NCBI GenBank assembly: GCA_000474255.1
Contig: BATO01000005.1
Location: 1 to 64,000 of the forward strand
Origin: Aquipseudomonas alcaligenes MRY13-0052
Lineage (GTDB): Bacteria; Pseudomonadota; Gammaproteobacteria; Pseudomonadales; Pseudomonadaceae
Length of the DNA: 64,000 nt
Direction of reading: 5' to 3'
Positions 34,618-43,647 of this stretch are shown here, piece by piece. The notes below the pieces were generated by a model. It did not search any database and was not told where the DNA came from. It saw only the letters and a list, made by a program, of their open reading frames with translations. How positions within the stretch are numbered: the stretch's first letter is position 1; the number at the start of each line of letters is the position of its first letter. The position numbers and the translations under genes were made by a program.

Positions 34618-34633
34618 GTGAAAAAAGTGTCAG
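34618..34633 (-). promoter_or_regulatory. ColR binding box at the 3' end of colS
   Basis: On the minus strand CTGACACTTTTTTCAC fits the ColR consensus as I remember it, YYNASNNYTTTTTCAC, at all defined positions. It overlaps the colS stop codon and points towards the small gene and inaA. Confidence 0.65.
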
Positions 34634-35910
34634 CCTGCAGGCGCGACCAGGTCGACGCGGAAGTGGCAGCCGCCGGAGACGGACGGCGTCAGGCTGACCA
34701 CCCAGCCCTGGCTCTCGCAGATGCGCTTGACCAGCGACAGGCCCAGCCCGAGACCGTCGCCACGTTGCTCCAGGCCACGGACGAAGGGCAGGAACATCGC
34801 CTCGCGCTGCTCCTCGGGGATACCGACACCGCTGTCCTCGACGCTGAAGCCGCGCGCGTCCAGGCGCAGCTCGATGTGACCCGATTCGGTGTAATGCAGG
34901 GCATTGCGCAACAGGTTGCCCAGCACCGAACGCAGGAAAGCGGCATTGAAGCGGGTTTCCAGAGGGTTACCGGGCTGGTAGTCGAAACGCAGTCCCTTGG
35001 CTTCGATAGGTTCGCGCCAGAGGGCGACAAGCTCGTCCGCCAGGCCGCCGAGGCTGGCTCGCGGCACCCCCTCGCCGCCCTCGCGCTGGGCGCGGGCGAG
35101 CATGAGGAAGGTCTGCACCAAGTCGCGCATTTCCTCGCTGGCCCGGCCGATGCGACGCACCTGTTGGCGCGAGCGTTCGTCGAGGCCGGTGTTTTCCATC
35201 AGCAGCTCGCAGGAGGTGGCGATCACCATCAACGGCGTGCGCAACTCGTGGCTGACGTCACTGGTGAACAGGCGCTCGCGGGTCAAGGCATCGCGCAGGC
35301 GGCCCAGGGTGTCGTCGAAGGCCTGGGCCAGTTGGCCCACTTCGTCCGAGGCGTAGTCAGGCGCCAGGGGCGGGGCCAGGCCCAGCAACTGGTCACGGTG
35401 ACGGACCTGCCCGGCCAGGCGCACCACCGGTGCGATGACCTTGCGCGCCAGCAACCAGCCCAGTAGCGCCGAGAGCAGCACGCTGAGGATGAAGCCCACC
35501 AGCACCACGCCGTAGAGCGCCTGCTCACGGTCCTCGAAATCACTCTGGTCCTGCAGCAGCACGTAGCGGTGGCCGTCGATGTCCCGCACCAGCGCGTGGA
35601 ACGAGAGCTGGCCTTCGAAGAGTTCGTGGAAGCCCGGCGCCAGCTTGGCGTATTCGGCGGGCAAGGCGTAGGGGCCGGTGCCCTCGCCGAAGTAGAAACG
35701 GGTGTCGCTGTCCAGGCTCGGCGCCCGGCCCTTGGCGAGGTTCTCGTAGAGGATGCGCTCCAGCTCGTTGTTCAGGTCGCGGGAGATCAGCTGTTCCTCG
35801 ATCAGGTGCACCACTTCGATGATGCCCAGCGAGAAGGTTCCCCCCACCAGCGCCGTCATCAGGGTGAAGGCGATGACGATGCGCCGCGCGAGGCTCTGCC
35901 TAAACTCCAT
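34630..35910 (-). CDS. colS: Sensor histidine kinase ColS
   Basis: A 426-residue inner-membrane kinase. Two helices (about 11-32 and 134-155) enclose a periplasmic sensor of about 100 residues. That sensor carries H35/E38, H95-E96 and an E126-x-x-E129 motif, the residues linked to metal (Fe3+/Zn2+) sensing in P. putida ColS. HAMP follows, then the H-box with phospho-accepting H221 (DVSHELRTPL), then N, G1 and G2 boxes ('NLLRNALHY', 'DSGVGIP', 'GLGLGLSLVKRI'). The start overlaps the end of colR by 11 nt. It controls envelope modification genes through ColR. Confidence 0.93.
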   Translation of the reverse strand: MEFRQSLARRIVIAFTLMTALVGGTFSLGIIEVVHLIEEQLISRDLNNELERILYENLAKGRAPSLDSDTRFYFGEGTGPYALPAEYAKLAPGFHELFEGQLSFHALVRDIDGHRYVLLQDQSDFEDREQALYGVVLVGFILSVLLSALLGWLLARKVIAPVVRLAGQVRHRDQLLGLAPPLAPDYASDEVGQLAQAFDDTLGRLRDALTRERLFTSDVSHELRTPLMVIATSCELLMENTGLDERSRQQVRRIGRASEEMRDLVQTFLMLARAQREGGEGVPRASLGGLADELVALWREPIEAKGLRFDYQPGNPLETRFNAAFLRSVLGNLLRNALHYTESGHIELRLDARGFSVEDSGVGIPEEQREAMFLPFVRGLEQRGDGLGLGLSLVKRICESQGWVVSLTPSVSGGCHFRVDLVAPAG

Positions 35911-36583
35911 CGGCCGACTCCGCCAGGCGGTAGCCGAGGCCGTGCAGGGTGTGCAGCAGGGGTTTGCCGAAGGGCTTGTCGATCACCTGGCGCAGTTGGT
36001 GGATGTGGCTGCGCAGGCTGTCGCTGTCGGGGCAATCGTCACCCCAGAGCGCCTCTTCCAGGGCCTCGCGACGGACCAGGTGGGGGCTTTTCTGCATCAG
36101 CACGGCCAGCAGCTTGAGGCCGATAGGGTTGAGCTTGAGCGGCTTGCCGGCACGGCTGACTTCCAGGGTGTCGAGGTCGTAGCTCAGCTCACCCACCTGC
36201 AGGGCACGCTTGCCGCCGCCCCGGGAACGCCGCAGCACCGCTTCGATGCGCGCCGCCAGTTCGGACAGGGCGAAGGGCTTGACCAGGTAATCATCGGCGC
36301 CGGACTTGAAGCCTTGCAGGCGGTCGTCCAGCTCATCGCGCGCGGTGAGCATGATCACCGGCGTATCGCGCCGCGCCTCGTCGCGCAGCCGCCGGCACAG
36401 GGCGTAGCCGTCCAGCCCGGGCAGCATGATGTCGAGGACGATCAGGTCGAAGTGTTCGGTGGCGGCCAGGTGCAGCCCGGAAAGGCCATCCTGGGCGCAG
36501 TCGACGCTGTAGCCCTTGAGCTCCAGGTAGTCGGCCATGTTGGCCAGGATGTCGCGATTGTCTTCCACCAGCAAAATCCGCAT
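35900..36583 (-). CDS. colR: Response regulator ColR
   Basis: A 227-residue OmpR/PhoB-type regulator. The receiver domain has the acidic pair E7-D8, phosphorylation site D51 (LIVLDIMLPG), the conserved Thr in 'MLTARD' and Lys in 'LVKPF'. A winged-helix DNA-binding domain follows (about 125-222), ending 'DSLRSHIHQLRQVIDKPFGKPLLHTLHGLGYRL'. It is the first gene of colRS. Two DNA sites fitting its consensus lie at 36638-36653 and 34618-34633. Its role is membrane integrity and resistance to excess metals and polymyxin. Confidence 0.94.
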   Translation of the reverse strand: MRILLVEDNRDILANMADYLELKGYSVDCAQDGLSGLHLAATEHFDLIVLDIMLPGLDGYALCRRLRDEARRDTPVIMLTARDELDDRLQGFKSGADDYLVKPFALSELAARIEAVLRRSRGGGKRALQVGELSYDLDTLEVSRAGKPLKLNPIGLKLLAVLMQKSPHLVRREALEEALWGDDCPDSDSLRSHIHQLRQVIDKPFGKPLLHTLHGLGYRLAESADGV

Positions 36584-36637
36584 CTGCAGCTCTCCCGCCT
36601 CATCGATTTTCCGGCCCTCTGGGGGCCTCAGGCGCCT

Positions 36638-36653
36638 TTGACAGTTTTTTCAC
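36638..36653 (+). promoter_or_regulatory. ColR binding box between colR and the PAP2 gene
   Basis: TTGACAGTTTTTTCAC fits the remembered ColR consensus YYNASNNYTTTTTCAC at all defined positions. It lies 92 bp before the PAP2 phosphatase ATG and 55 bp from the colR start, oriented towards the phosphatase. Confidence 0.7.
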
Positions 36654-36744
36654 CCGCGGTTCACGGAGCCACCACGGCGGCCACGGCAGATTACGCCCAT
36701 TCCCTGGCCTGGCAATCCCCTGCCCCGTACTCCGGAGACACCGC

Positions 36745-37473
36745 ATGCCCCCTTCCCTCCCCTCCCGCCCGCTCGCCTATGGCTGGGCGCTGGGCCTGCC
36801 CCTGGGGATCATCCTCGCGCTGCTGGTGATCGAGCCGACCCGGCTGGACTTCGCCCTGGCGGATCTGTTCTACCGGCCTGGAGAAGGCTTCATCGGTGCC
36901 CACAGCTTCTTCCTCGAGGACGTGATGCATGACCGCGCCAAGCAGGCGGTGATCGCGGTGGCGCTGCTGGCCCTGGCCGGGTTCGTCGCCAGTTGCCTGT
37001 ATCGCCCCTGGTACGGCCTGCGCAGGCGCCTCGGCTACCTGGTCCTGGCGATGGGCCTGTCCACCGCGATCGTGACGCCGCTGAAGGCGCTGACCGCCGT
37101 GCACTGCCCCTGGGACCTGACCCGCTATGGCGGTGTGGAGACCTACACCCCGCTGCTGGCCGAACGCGCGCCCACCGCCAAACCCGGCCGTTGCTGGCCG
37201 GGCGGCCACGCCAGCAGCGGCTTCACCTTCTTCGCCCTGTACTTCCTCCTGCGCGACCGCAATCGTCGTCTCGCTCGCCTGGCCCTGGTGGGTGCCCTGG
37301 CCCTGGGCGGGCTGTTTTCCATTGGGCGGATGATGCAGGGCGCGCACTTTCTCTCCCACAACCTGTGGACGGCACTGCTGGACTGGCTGATCTGCCTGGG
37401 CTGCTACCGCTTCATGCTCTATGCGCCCGAGGTCGACGAGGCGCCACAGACGGCCACGGAATTGGCGCCTTGA
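36745..37473 (+). CDS. PAP2-superfamily lipid (lipid A) phosphatase
   Basis: A 242-residue inner-membrane protein with about six helices. The phosphatase motifs are variant but recognisable: K-x6 region 'LKALTAVHCPWDLTRYGG', P(G)GH in 'CWPGGHASSGFTFF' (His as catalytic acid/base), and the third motif 'GRMMQGAHFLSHNLWTALLDW' carrying the nucleophile His. This resembles LpxE/LpxT-like phosphatases acting on lipid A or undecaprenyl pyrophosphate. The ColR box upstream and the divergent colR place it in the ColR regulon, in line with lipid A or envelope remodelling. It ends 50 bp before a bidirectional terminator. Confidence 0.85.
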   Translation: MPPSLPSRPLAYGWALGLPLGIILALLVIEPTRLDFALADLFYRPGEGFIGAHSFFLEDVMHDRAKQAVIAVALLALAGFVASCLYRPWYGLRRRLGYLVLAMGLSTAIVTPLKALTAVHCPWDLTRYGGVETYTPLLAERAPTAKPGRCWPGGHASSGFTFFALYFLLRDRNRRLARLALVGALALGGLFSIGRMMQGAHFLSHNLWTALLDWLICLGCYRFMLYAPEVDEAPQTATELAP

Positions 37474-37523
37474 TGGCCGCCCGCAGTATTGGGCGGGCCC
37501 CGCCGGCGACGTTTCCACAGGCA

Positions 37524-37556
37524 TAAAAAAGCCCCGCACAAGGCGGGGCTTCTTTC
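37524..37556. terminator. Bidirectional terminator between PAP2 gene and groEL
   Basis: Stem AAAAAAGCCCCGC (37524-37536)/GCGGGGCTTCTTT with a 5-nt loop. On the minus strand it ends in a run of T and closes the groESL transcript. Confidence 0.9.
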
Positions 37557-37577
37557 AGACCGGATGGACTGGGTGGC

Positions 37578-39236
<1,659 letters not shown>

Positions 39237-39257
39237 CTAGGTGGGAAAGGGGGCGGT

Positions 39258-39551
39258 TCAGGCTTCGATGACAGCGAGGATTTCGTTCTCGCTCATGACC
39301 AGCAGTTCTTCACCGTCGACCTTGATGGCGTTGCTGCCGGAGTACGGGCCGAATACCACCTGGTCGCCCACTTTTACTGCCAGGGCACGGACTTCGCCGT
39401 TTTCCAGAACGCGACCGGTGCCGACGGCAACCACTTCACCGCGGTTCGGCTTCTCAGCGGCCGAGCCCGGCAGCACGATGCCACCAGCGGTCTTGGTTTC
39501 TTCTTCGCTGCGGCGGATTACGACGCGATCATTCAGGGGACGAAGCTTCAT
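39258..39551 (-). CDS. groES: Co-chaperonin GroES
   Basis: A 97-residue protein with the canonical start [14 protein letters not shown], the mobile loop '[14 protein letters not shown]' (about 16-30) that contacts GroEL, and the C-terminal 'EILAVIEA'. The frame is open further upstream but the start at 39551 is fixed by homology and a GGGAGA Shine-Dalgarno. First gene of groESL, behind a sigma-32 promoter and a structured leader. Confidence 0.99.
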   Translation of the reverse strand: MKLRPLNDRVVIRRSEEETKTAGGIVLPGSAAEKPNRGEVVAVGTGRVLENGEVRALAVKVGDQVVFGPYSGSNAIKVDGEELLVMSENEILAVIEA

Positions 39552-39660
39552 TGTGTAACTCTCCCAATTAGTGTTTTCCGGCGCCGGTACGGTTGACCGG
39601 CGGGTTAGCGAAATCCGGCGGAGCCGGCTGCGGGGTGCAAGGCACTCCGCTGAAGTCTGA

Positions 39661-39680
39661 CCTTGCCCTTGAGGGCAAGG
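39661..39680 (-). ncRNA. Hairpin in the groES 5' leader (Pseudomon-groES RNA motif candidate)
   Basis: CCTTGCCCTTGAGGGCAAGG is a 9-bp perfect stem with a 2-nt turn, located in the leader about 110 nt before the groES ATG and just after the predicted start site. A conserved structured RNA called Pseudomon-groES has been described upstream of groES in Pseudomonas; this is the expected place. I cannot verify the full covariance fold. Confidence 0.55.
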
Positions 39681-39700
39681 AACCTTGCGGTGACCAATAC

Positions 39701-39726
39701 ATAGGGGCGCCCAGGGGTATTTCAAG
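39701..39726 (-). promoter_or_regulatory. Sigma-32 heat-shock promoter of groESL
   Basis: On the minus strand CTTGAAA (39726-39720) and CCCCTAT (39707-39701) are separated by 12 bp, close to the RpoH consensus CTTGAAA-N13-CCCCATNT. The predicted start is about 140 nt before the groES ATG. Confidence 0.8.
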
Positions 39727-39775
39727 GGCGACCACCGAAATTTTTGCAGGAAGTTCCAGCGAGCCGACCGGAGGC

Positions 39776-40228
39776 TCAGCGGTCGCGGCGCTCGTACTCG
39801 CCCTCGATCACATTGGGGCGGGTCTGCCCGCTGCGGGCAGCGAGATCATCGGCGAAGGCACGCTGGCGCAGGGCCTGTTCCTGGGCACGCTTGAGCATGC
39901 GCCCGATCAGCAGGCGGCGGGTGAAGGGGATCAGGCAAAGCACGCCGAAGATGTCGCTGATGAAGCCCGGCAGCAGCAACAGGCCGCCGCCGACGGCGAT
40001 CAGCAGGCCTTCGAGCATTTCCTGCTCGGGCATCTCGCCACGGGCGAGCTTCTCGCGGGCACGCCAGGCGGTGGCGACGCCGGCGACGCGCAACAGCACG
40101 CTGCCGAGCACGCCGGTGCCGATGACCAGCAGCAGGGTCGGCAACACGCCGATGACACTGCCGACCTGGATCAGCACGGCCAGTTCGATGATCGGGAACA
40201 GCAGGAGGAGGAACAGAAAGACACGCAT
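39776..40228 (-). CDS. fxsA: FxsA family membrane protein
   Basis: A 150-residue inner-membrane protein with a hydrophobic core and the FxsA pattern: '[40 protein letters not shown]' (first ~50 residues) and '[31 protein letters not shown]' (about 78-108), then a charged tail. In E. coli, excess FxsA suppresses phage T7 exclusion by F plasmids; its normal role is unclear. The position upstream of groESL is conserved in pseudomonads. Confidence 0.92.
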   Translation of the reverse strand: MRVFLFLLLLFPIIELAVLIQVGSVIGVLPTLLLVIGTGVLGSVLLRVAGVATAWRAREKLARGEMPEQEMLEGLLIAVGGGLLLLPGFISDIFGVLCLIPFTRRLLIGRMLKRAQEQALRQRAFADDLAARSGQTRPNVIEGEYERRDR

Positions 40229-40293
40229 CGAGGGATCCTTGACGGAAGAACGGCTTCCGATGGGAATCTAGATGAAGCCGCCCTCCCCCGAAT

Positions 40294-41016
40294 TCAAGCC
40301 TCGGGTTCGGCGACGGACGGCCAGGTCTCCGCGCGTGCCAGCGCTACCAGGGCCTGACGGACCGAACCTGGGTTGTTACAGGATGTTGGGAAAGGCAGCC
40401 AGTGCACGTTCTGGCCGACGCGTAGGTGGAATCCTTCCGAGTCGATGCTGACCATGTCCGCCACCTCCCCCGGTAGCCCGCGCAGCGCCAGGTAATGGGC
40501 AATGGCCGACTGATGGTCGCTGTTCATGTGCTCGATCATGCTGCGCTCGGCTTCACCGGCGAAGGGGTTGGCCAGCACCACCTGATCGATCCAGTGGATG
40601 GCACCGAAGCCGCCGATGAAACGCGCGCGCACTGGCTCCAGCACCCAGAAGTCGAAATCGTGGGTCTGGTGGTAGTCCCGGGACTGCGGGAAGAAGCGGT
40701 AGTAGCGCTCGCTGGCCGCCGCGATCTCGGCCTCGTCTGTGATCTGGCGGGCTTCGGCGAGCAGGGTCAGGCGACCGACGGCCTGGATGTCATCGGCGCC
40801 GCGCTCCCCCACCAGCAAGGAGCATTTGGGGTCTTTCTGCAGGTTGTGGGTGTGCTGGGCAATACGGCTGATGAGGATCAGGGGGCGGCCGGCGGCGTCC
40901 AAGCAATAGGGTGCCACTGATCCGAAAGGGAAGCCCGGCATGGCCTTGGACTGGGTGGAGAGGACACCGCGGTATTCCTTGAGCAGCAATTCTCGGGCAT
41001 TCTTTGCGGCTTTCAC
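40294..41016 (-). CDS. HugZ-like heme-utilisation / PNPOx-fold protein
   Basis: A 240-residue protein; GTG at 41016 is chosen because AAAAGG lies just ahead, although the frame is open upstream to 41106. The N-terminal two thirds is a split-barrel pyridoxamine-phosphate-oxidase fold ('LSTQSKAMPGFPFGSVAPYCLDAAGRPLILIS' split, 'DPKCSLLVGE'), and the C-terminal DUF2470 part has 'MIEHMNSDHQSAIAHYL'. This two-domain layout is shared with HugZ heme oxygenases and related FMN/heme proteins. Heme breakdown is possible but the heme ligand cannot be confirmed. Monocistronic. Confidence 0.78.
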   Translation of the reverse strand: MKAAKNARELLLKEYRGVLSTQSKAMPGFPFGSVAPYCLDAAGRPLILISRIAQHTHNLQKDPKCSLLVGERGADDIQAVGRLTLLAEARQITDEAEIAAASERYYRFFPQSRDYHQTHDFDFWVLEPVRARFIGGFGAIHWIDQVVLANPFAGEAERSMIEHMNSDHQSAIAHYLALRGLPGEVADMVSIDSEGFHLRVGQNVHWLPFPTSCNNPGSVRQALVALARAETWPSVAEPEA

Positions 41017-41131
41017 GCTCACCTTTTGACTCCTTGCACAGAATCCGTCGAAAACGGACGGGCAGCCAGAATAGCGGTTCCAGGCTGCCAGCGGGGATAC
41101 CGCCACTCATTTCGAATTCTTGGGGAAAAGC

Positions 41132-41890
41132 ATGCAGCTCAAAGACAAGGTCATCATCATCACCGGCGGTTGCCAGGGCCTCGGCCGTGCCATGGGCGAG
41201 TACCTCGCCGGCAAGGGCGCCAAGCTGGCGCTGGTGGACCTGAACCAGGAAAAACTGGACGACGCCGTGGCCGCCTGCAAGGCCGCCGGCGGTGACGCCC
41301 GCGCCTACCTGTGCAACGTGGCCAACGAAGAGCAGGTGACCCACATGGTCGCCCAGGTGGCCGAGGACTTCGGCGCCATCAACGGCCTGGTTAACAACGC
41401 CGGTATCCTCCGCGACGGCCTGACCATCAAGGTCAAGGACGGCGAGATGACCAAGATGAGCCTGGCCCAGTGGCAGGCGGTGATCGACGTCAACCTGACC
41501 GGCGTATTCCTCTGCACCCGCGAAGTGGCGGCGAAGATGATCGAGCTGAAGAACGAAGGCGCGATCATCAACATCTCCTCCATCTCCCGCGCCGGCAACA
41601 TGGGCCAGGCCAACTACTCCGCCGCCAAGGCCGGCGTGGCTGCCGACACCGTGGTGTGGGCCAAGGAACTGGCGCGCTACGGCATCCGCGTGGCGGGCGT
41701 GGCCCCCGGCTTCATCGAGACCGACATGGTCGCCAGCATGAAGCCCGAAGCCCTGGAGAAGATGACCTCCGGCATTCCGCTGAAGCGCCTGGGCAAGCCC
41801 CAGGAGATCGCTCACTCGGTGGCCTACATCCTGGAAAACGACTACTACACCGGTCGCGTTCTGGAGCTGGACGGCGGCCTGCGCCTGTAA
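41132..41890 (+). CDS. Short-chain dehydrogenase/reductase (FabG-like)
   Basis: A 252-residue classical SDR. The cofactor motif is T11-GGCQGLG18, then 'NNAG' (about 88-91), catalytic S150, Y162 and K166 (NYSAAK), and 'PGFIETDM'. It resembles 3-oxoacyl-ACP reductases but has an insertion around residue 100 ('[16 protein letters not shown]') seen in a separate SDR subgroup. The substrate is unknown; PAO1 PA4389 is the positional ortholog. ATG at 41132 with GGGGAA upstream. A strong terminator follows. Confidence 0.87.
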   Translation: MQLKDKVIIITGGCQGLGRAMGEYLAGKGAKLALVDLNQEKLDDAVAACKAAGGDARAYLCNVANEEQVTHMVAQVAEDFGAINGLVNNAGILRDGLTIKVKDGEMTKMSLAQWQAVIDVNLTGVFLCTREVAAKMIELKNEGAIINISSISRAGNMGQANYSAAKAGVAADTVVWAKELARYGIRVAGVAPGFIETDMVASMKPEALEKMTSGIPLKRLGKPQEIAHSVAYILENDYYTGRVLELDGGLRL

Positions 41891-41905
41891 GGGCTCCGCT
41901 GCAAT

Positions 41906-41936
41906 GAAAAAGCCCCGCTGATGCGGGGCTTTTTCT
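41906..41936 (+). terminator. Bidirectional terminator after the SDR gene
   Basis: Stem GAAAAAGCCCCGC (41906-41918)/GCGGGGCTTTTTC (41923-41935) with a 4-nt loop; it sits between convergent genes. A dispersed CCCGGGC hairpin follows at 41957-41974. Confidence 0.9.
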
Positions 41937-41990
41937 TGTCGGTTCGCAGCCTGTAGCCCGGGCCTCAGCCCGGGACAGCCGGTGGGGTGC

Positions 41991-42995
41991 TTACCAGCCC
42001 ACACCGAAGCCGACGGTGTAGCGGGTCTCGTCGATCTCGCCTTCGGCGCCCTGGACCATGTCCTTCTCCGCCTTGAGGTTGAGCGAGGCCCAGTCGGTGA
42101 CCTTGTAGCGCAGGCCCACTTCGGCATCCAGGGAGTAGTCGGCAGCGTTGCCCAGGGGGCGGCCCACTTCGCCGACGGTGAAGAACTCGACGGTCTTGCC
42201 CACCAGGTAGCGGTTGTAGTCCCACTTCATGCTGAGCGCGTAGAAGTTGTCCTTCTCGCCATTGGAGTATTCGTAGTCGGTGCGGTTGACCAGGGATGCC
42301 AGGGAGAAGGCGCCCAGCTCGTCGTCCCAGAACTGGTAACCGGGGCCGGTACCGAGGGTGCGCTGGCGCTCCAGCTCTTCGATCTTGTCGCGCTTGTATT
42401 CGGCGCGGCCCTGCCAGAAGAATTTGTCGGTGATGAAGCGGTCCAGGGCGTATTCCAGCTCCCAGTTCTCGGTGGTTTTCACGTCGTCCTGGAATTCACG
42501 GTTGTATTCGCCGGTGGCGTTGTGGCGCCAGCGGCCGTGACGGGCCTTGGTCTTGAAGTCGACGTCGTAGTCGTCGGTGTCCTTCTCGGCGCGCTTGTAG
42601 TCCAGGGCCAAGTCGACGTTGCCGGACCAGGTCAGGTCCTCGACGAAGGGCTTGGGCTTCATGATCTGCTCGATGCTGGCCAGCTCGACGGTCTTCGGTG
42701 CCTCGCCGTTGGCCAGGATCACCTTGCCGGGCTCGGCCGGGCGCAGGGTCTTGGCGCGCTCGCCAGTGACGTCGTCCTGCTTGATCATCAGCTCCTGGTC
42801 ACTTTCCAGGGTGGCGACCTTGGCCCAATCCAGCGGGATGGAGCCGCCGTATTCGGTTTCCAGCATCAGTTTGCCGCCGTCGAAGACCTTGATCTTGCCG
42901 GACAGGCGATCACCGTTCTTCATCCACACGGTATCGGCGAGCGAGGGGGTCGAAGCAGCCGCAATGGCTAGGCACAGCAGGGTTCTGGACAACAT
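41991..42995 (-). CDS. DUF481 outer-membrane beta-barrel protein
   Basis: A 334-residue protein with a signal peptide (about 1-20, cleavage after SLA). The first part ('DTVWMKNGDRLSGKIKVFDGGKLMLETEYGGSIPLDWAKV') is an SH3-like domain. From about residue 125 onward, alternating polar/hydrophobic strands with aromatic ends ('WSGNVDLALDYKRAEKDT', 'WRHNATGEYNREF', 'YTVGFGVGW') form a barrel ending in an aromatic residue, as required for BAM insertion. This is the DUF481/YdiY salt-induced outer-membrane family. The ATG at 42995 is supported by the signal peptide; no clear Shine-Dalgarno is seen. Confidence 0.85.
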   Translation of the reverse strand: MLSRTLLCLAIAAASTPSLADTVWMKNGDRLSGKIKVFDGGKLMLETEYGGSIPLDWAKVATLESDQELMIKQDDVTGERAKTLRPAEPGKVILANGEAPKTVELASIEQIMKPKPFVEDLTWSGNVDLALDYKRAEKDTDDYDVDFKTKARHGRWRHNATGEYNREFQDDVKTTENWELEYALDRFITDKFFWQGRAEYKRDKIEELERQRTLGTGPGYQFWDDELGAFSLASLVNRTDYEYSNGEKDNFYALSMKWDYNRYLVGKTVEFFTVGEVGRPLGNAADYSLDAEVGLRYKVTDWASLNLKAEKDMVQGAEGEIDETRYTVGFGVGW

Positions 42996-43191
42996 AGGCG
43001 GATACACGGGCTCAAGTTCGCGAAAAACCGGGCATTATCCGCAAGCCCGGCGACTGAGCAAGGACTGACCGACGGACAAGCCTCAAGTTCCGCAAAAACG
43101 GACCAGCGTGCCCCTTGCCGTAGAGCGGTTGTCGCCCCGGGGCCGCCATCCTATTCTGGCAACCACCCCTGCAATCGGACCCCGTTCCGCC

Positions 43192-43572
43192 ATGGCGACC
43201 CGCAAGCCCCGCGCCACCGCGAATCCCCTGGATGACCTGCCGACGGCCAGCCCCGAGATGCGCCGCGAGGCGCTGTACCTGACCCTCGCCCAGGTGCCGC
43301 CAGGCAAGGTGGTGAGCTACGGCCAGCTCGGCGAAATGGCCGGCCTGGGCCGTGCCGCACGCTGGGTGGGGCGCACCCTGAGCCAGTTGCCGGACGACAC
43401 GCGCCTGCCCTGGCACCGGGTGATCGCCGCCGGCGGCCGCCTCAGCCTGCTCGCCGGCAGCCCTTCCGGCGATGAGCAACGGGCACGTTTACGGGCGGAG
43501 GGTGTCTTCATCCACAACGAACGGGTGGATATGCGTCGGCACGGCTGGCTTCCCATGCCACCCAAGGGTTAG
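43192..43572 (+). CDS. Alkyltransferase-like protein (ATL)
   Basis: A 126-residue protein homologous to the DNA-binding domain of O6-alkylguanine-DNA alkyltransferases ('VPPGKVVSYGQLGEMAGLGRAARWVGRTL'). The active-site PCHRV is replaced by P73-W-H-R-V77. Such ATLs cannot accept the alkyl group but bind O6-alkylguanine and pass it to nucleotide excision repair. The start at 43192 is the usual one for the family; a longer frame starts at 43108. A stand-alone gene 75 bp before ampG. Confidence 0.9.
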   Translation: MATRKPRATANPLDDLPTASPEMRREALYLTLAQVPPGKVVSYGQLGEMAGLGRAARWVGRTLSQLPDDTRLPWHRVIAAGGRLSLLAGSPSGDEQRARLRAEGVFIHNERVDMRRHGWLPMPPKG

Positions 43573-43647
43573 AGTGCGCGCTTTGTCGCGGTTCCATCGC
43601 GTGCTCGTCGTCATGGACCGCCCCGTGATTTCTGGATTACACGCCTG

